From Streptomyces roseus (GTDB lineage: Bacteria; Actinomycetota; Actinomycetes; Streptomycetales; Streptomycetaceae): a stretch of DNA of 64,000 nucleotides. The stretch covers positions 75,784-139,783 of the forward strand of contig NZ_LFML01000163.1 of the NCBI RefSeq assembly GCF_001044425.1, given 5' to 3'. Made by a program: the position numbers and the translations under genes. The notes beneath the pieces were generated by a model. That model searched no databases and was not told the origin of the DNA. It saw only the letters and a list, made by a program, of their open reading frames with translations. Positions 56,527-64,000 of the stretch are shown piece by piece. The first letter of the stretch is position 1, and every line of letters begins with the position of its first letter.

Positions 56527-64000
<7,474 letters not shown>

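Overview
This is high-GC DNA with strong third-position GC bias from a filamentous actinomycete, most likely Streptomyces or a close relative. The housekeeping flank supports this: an F420/deazaflavin-type oxidoreductase, a spore-photoproduct-lyase-family protein, a stand-alone TipAS domain, actinobacterial topoisomerase IB and two YbdK-type carboxylate-amine ligases. I saw no rRNA, tRNA, CRISPR array, insertion sequence or phage gene.

About 1-17.4 kb is an ordinary mosaic of short transcription units. It holds a DUF72 protein, a decayed serine hydrolase, a short-chain dehydrogenase divergent from a CGNR regulator, a DksA/TraR zinc-finger protein, a probable UV-damage pair (SPL-like and MSMEG_6728-like), two YbdK paralogues flanking topoisomerase IB and a phosphoesterase, TipAS, an F420-type protein, a DUF1330 protein, an amino-acid permease plus Tat-exported FAD amine oxidase pair, a secreted Gly/Asn-repeat protein and the tail of an AraC regulator.

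About 17.75-41.6 kb (+ strand) is the first nonribosomal peptide system. In order it carries: C-A(Thr)-PCP-C-A(Ser)-PCP-TE; an argininosuccinate-lyase homologue, a PduX-like threonine kinase and a cysteine-synthase-like PLP enzyme fused to an ATP-grasp domain; an MbtH protein; a free-standing PCP-E didomain; two single-module C-A-PCP proteins; a free-standing A domain; and an MFS exporter. The lyase/kinase/PLP trio matches the enzyme set proposed to make 2,3-diaminobutyrate from threonine and aspartate in friulimicin-type and pacidamycin-type pathways. One A domain has an acidic pocket that could fit a diamino acid. A possible line is D-X (free A plus PCP-E), then a diamino acid, an aliphatic residue, Thr and Ser, then release by TE.

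About 41.6-43.8 kb is a regulatory hinge: a 75-residue LuxR-type HTH protein divergent from a larger LuxR-like regulator, then an unrecognised protein with a possible cupin-like tail. A near-perfect 21-bp-stem hairpin separates it from the next block.

About 43.9-64 kb (- strand) is a second NRPS system whose upstream end lies outside the window. It comprises (C)-A-PCP-E-C-A(Ser)-PCP, then C-A(aliphatic)-PCP-C-A(?)-PCP-C-A(Gly)-PCP-TE, a second MbtH, a second MFS exporter and a small secreted Thr-rich protein. Each system has its own TE, MbtH and exporter, so they probably make two products. They nevertheless share pocket types (identical Ser code, near-identical aliphatic code) and the regulators between them. 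Several long intergenic hairpins punctuate both operons. Substrate predictions are my own reading of pocket residues and have not been run through any predictor.
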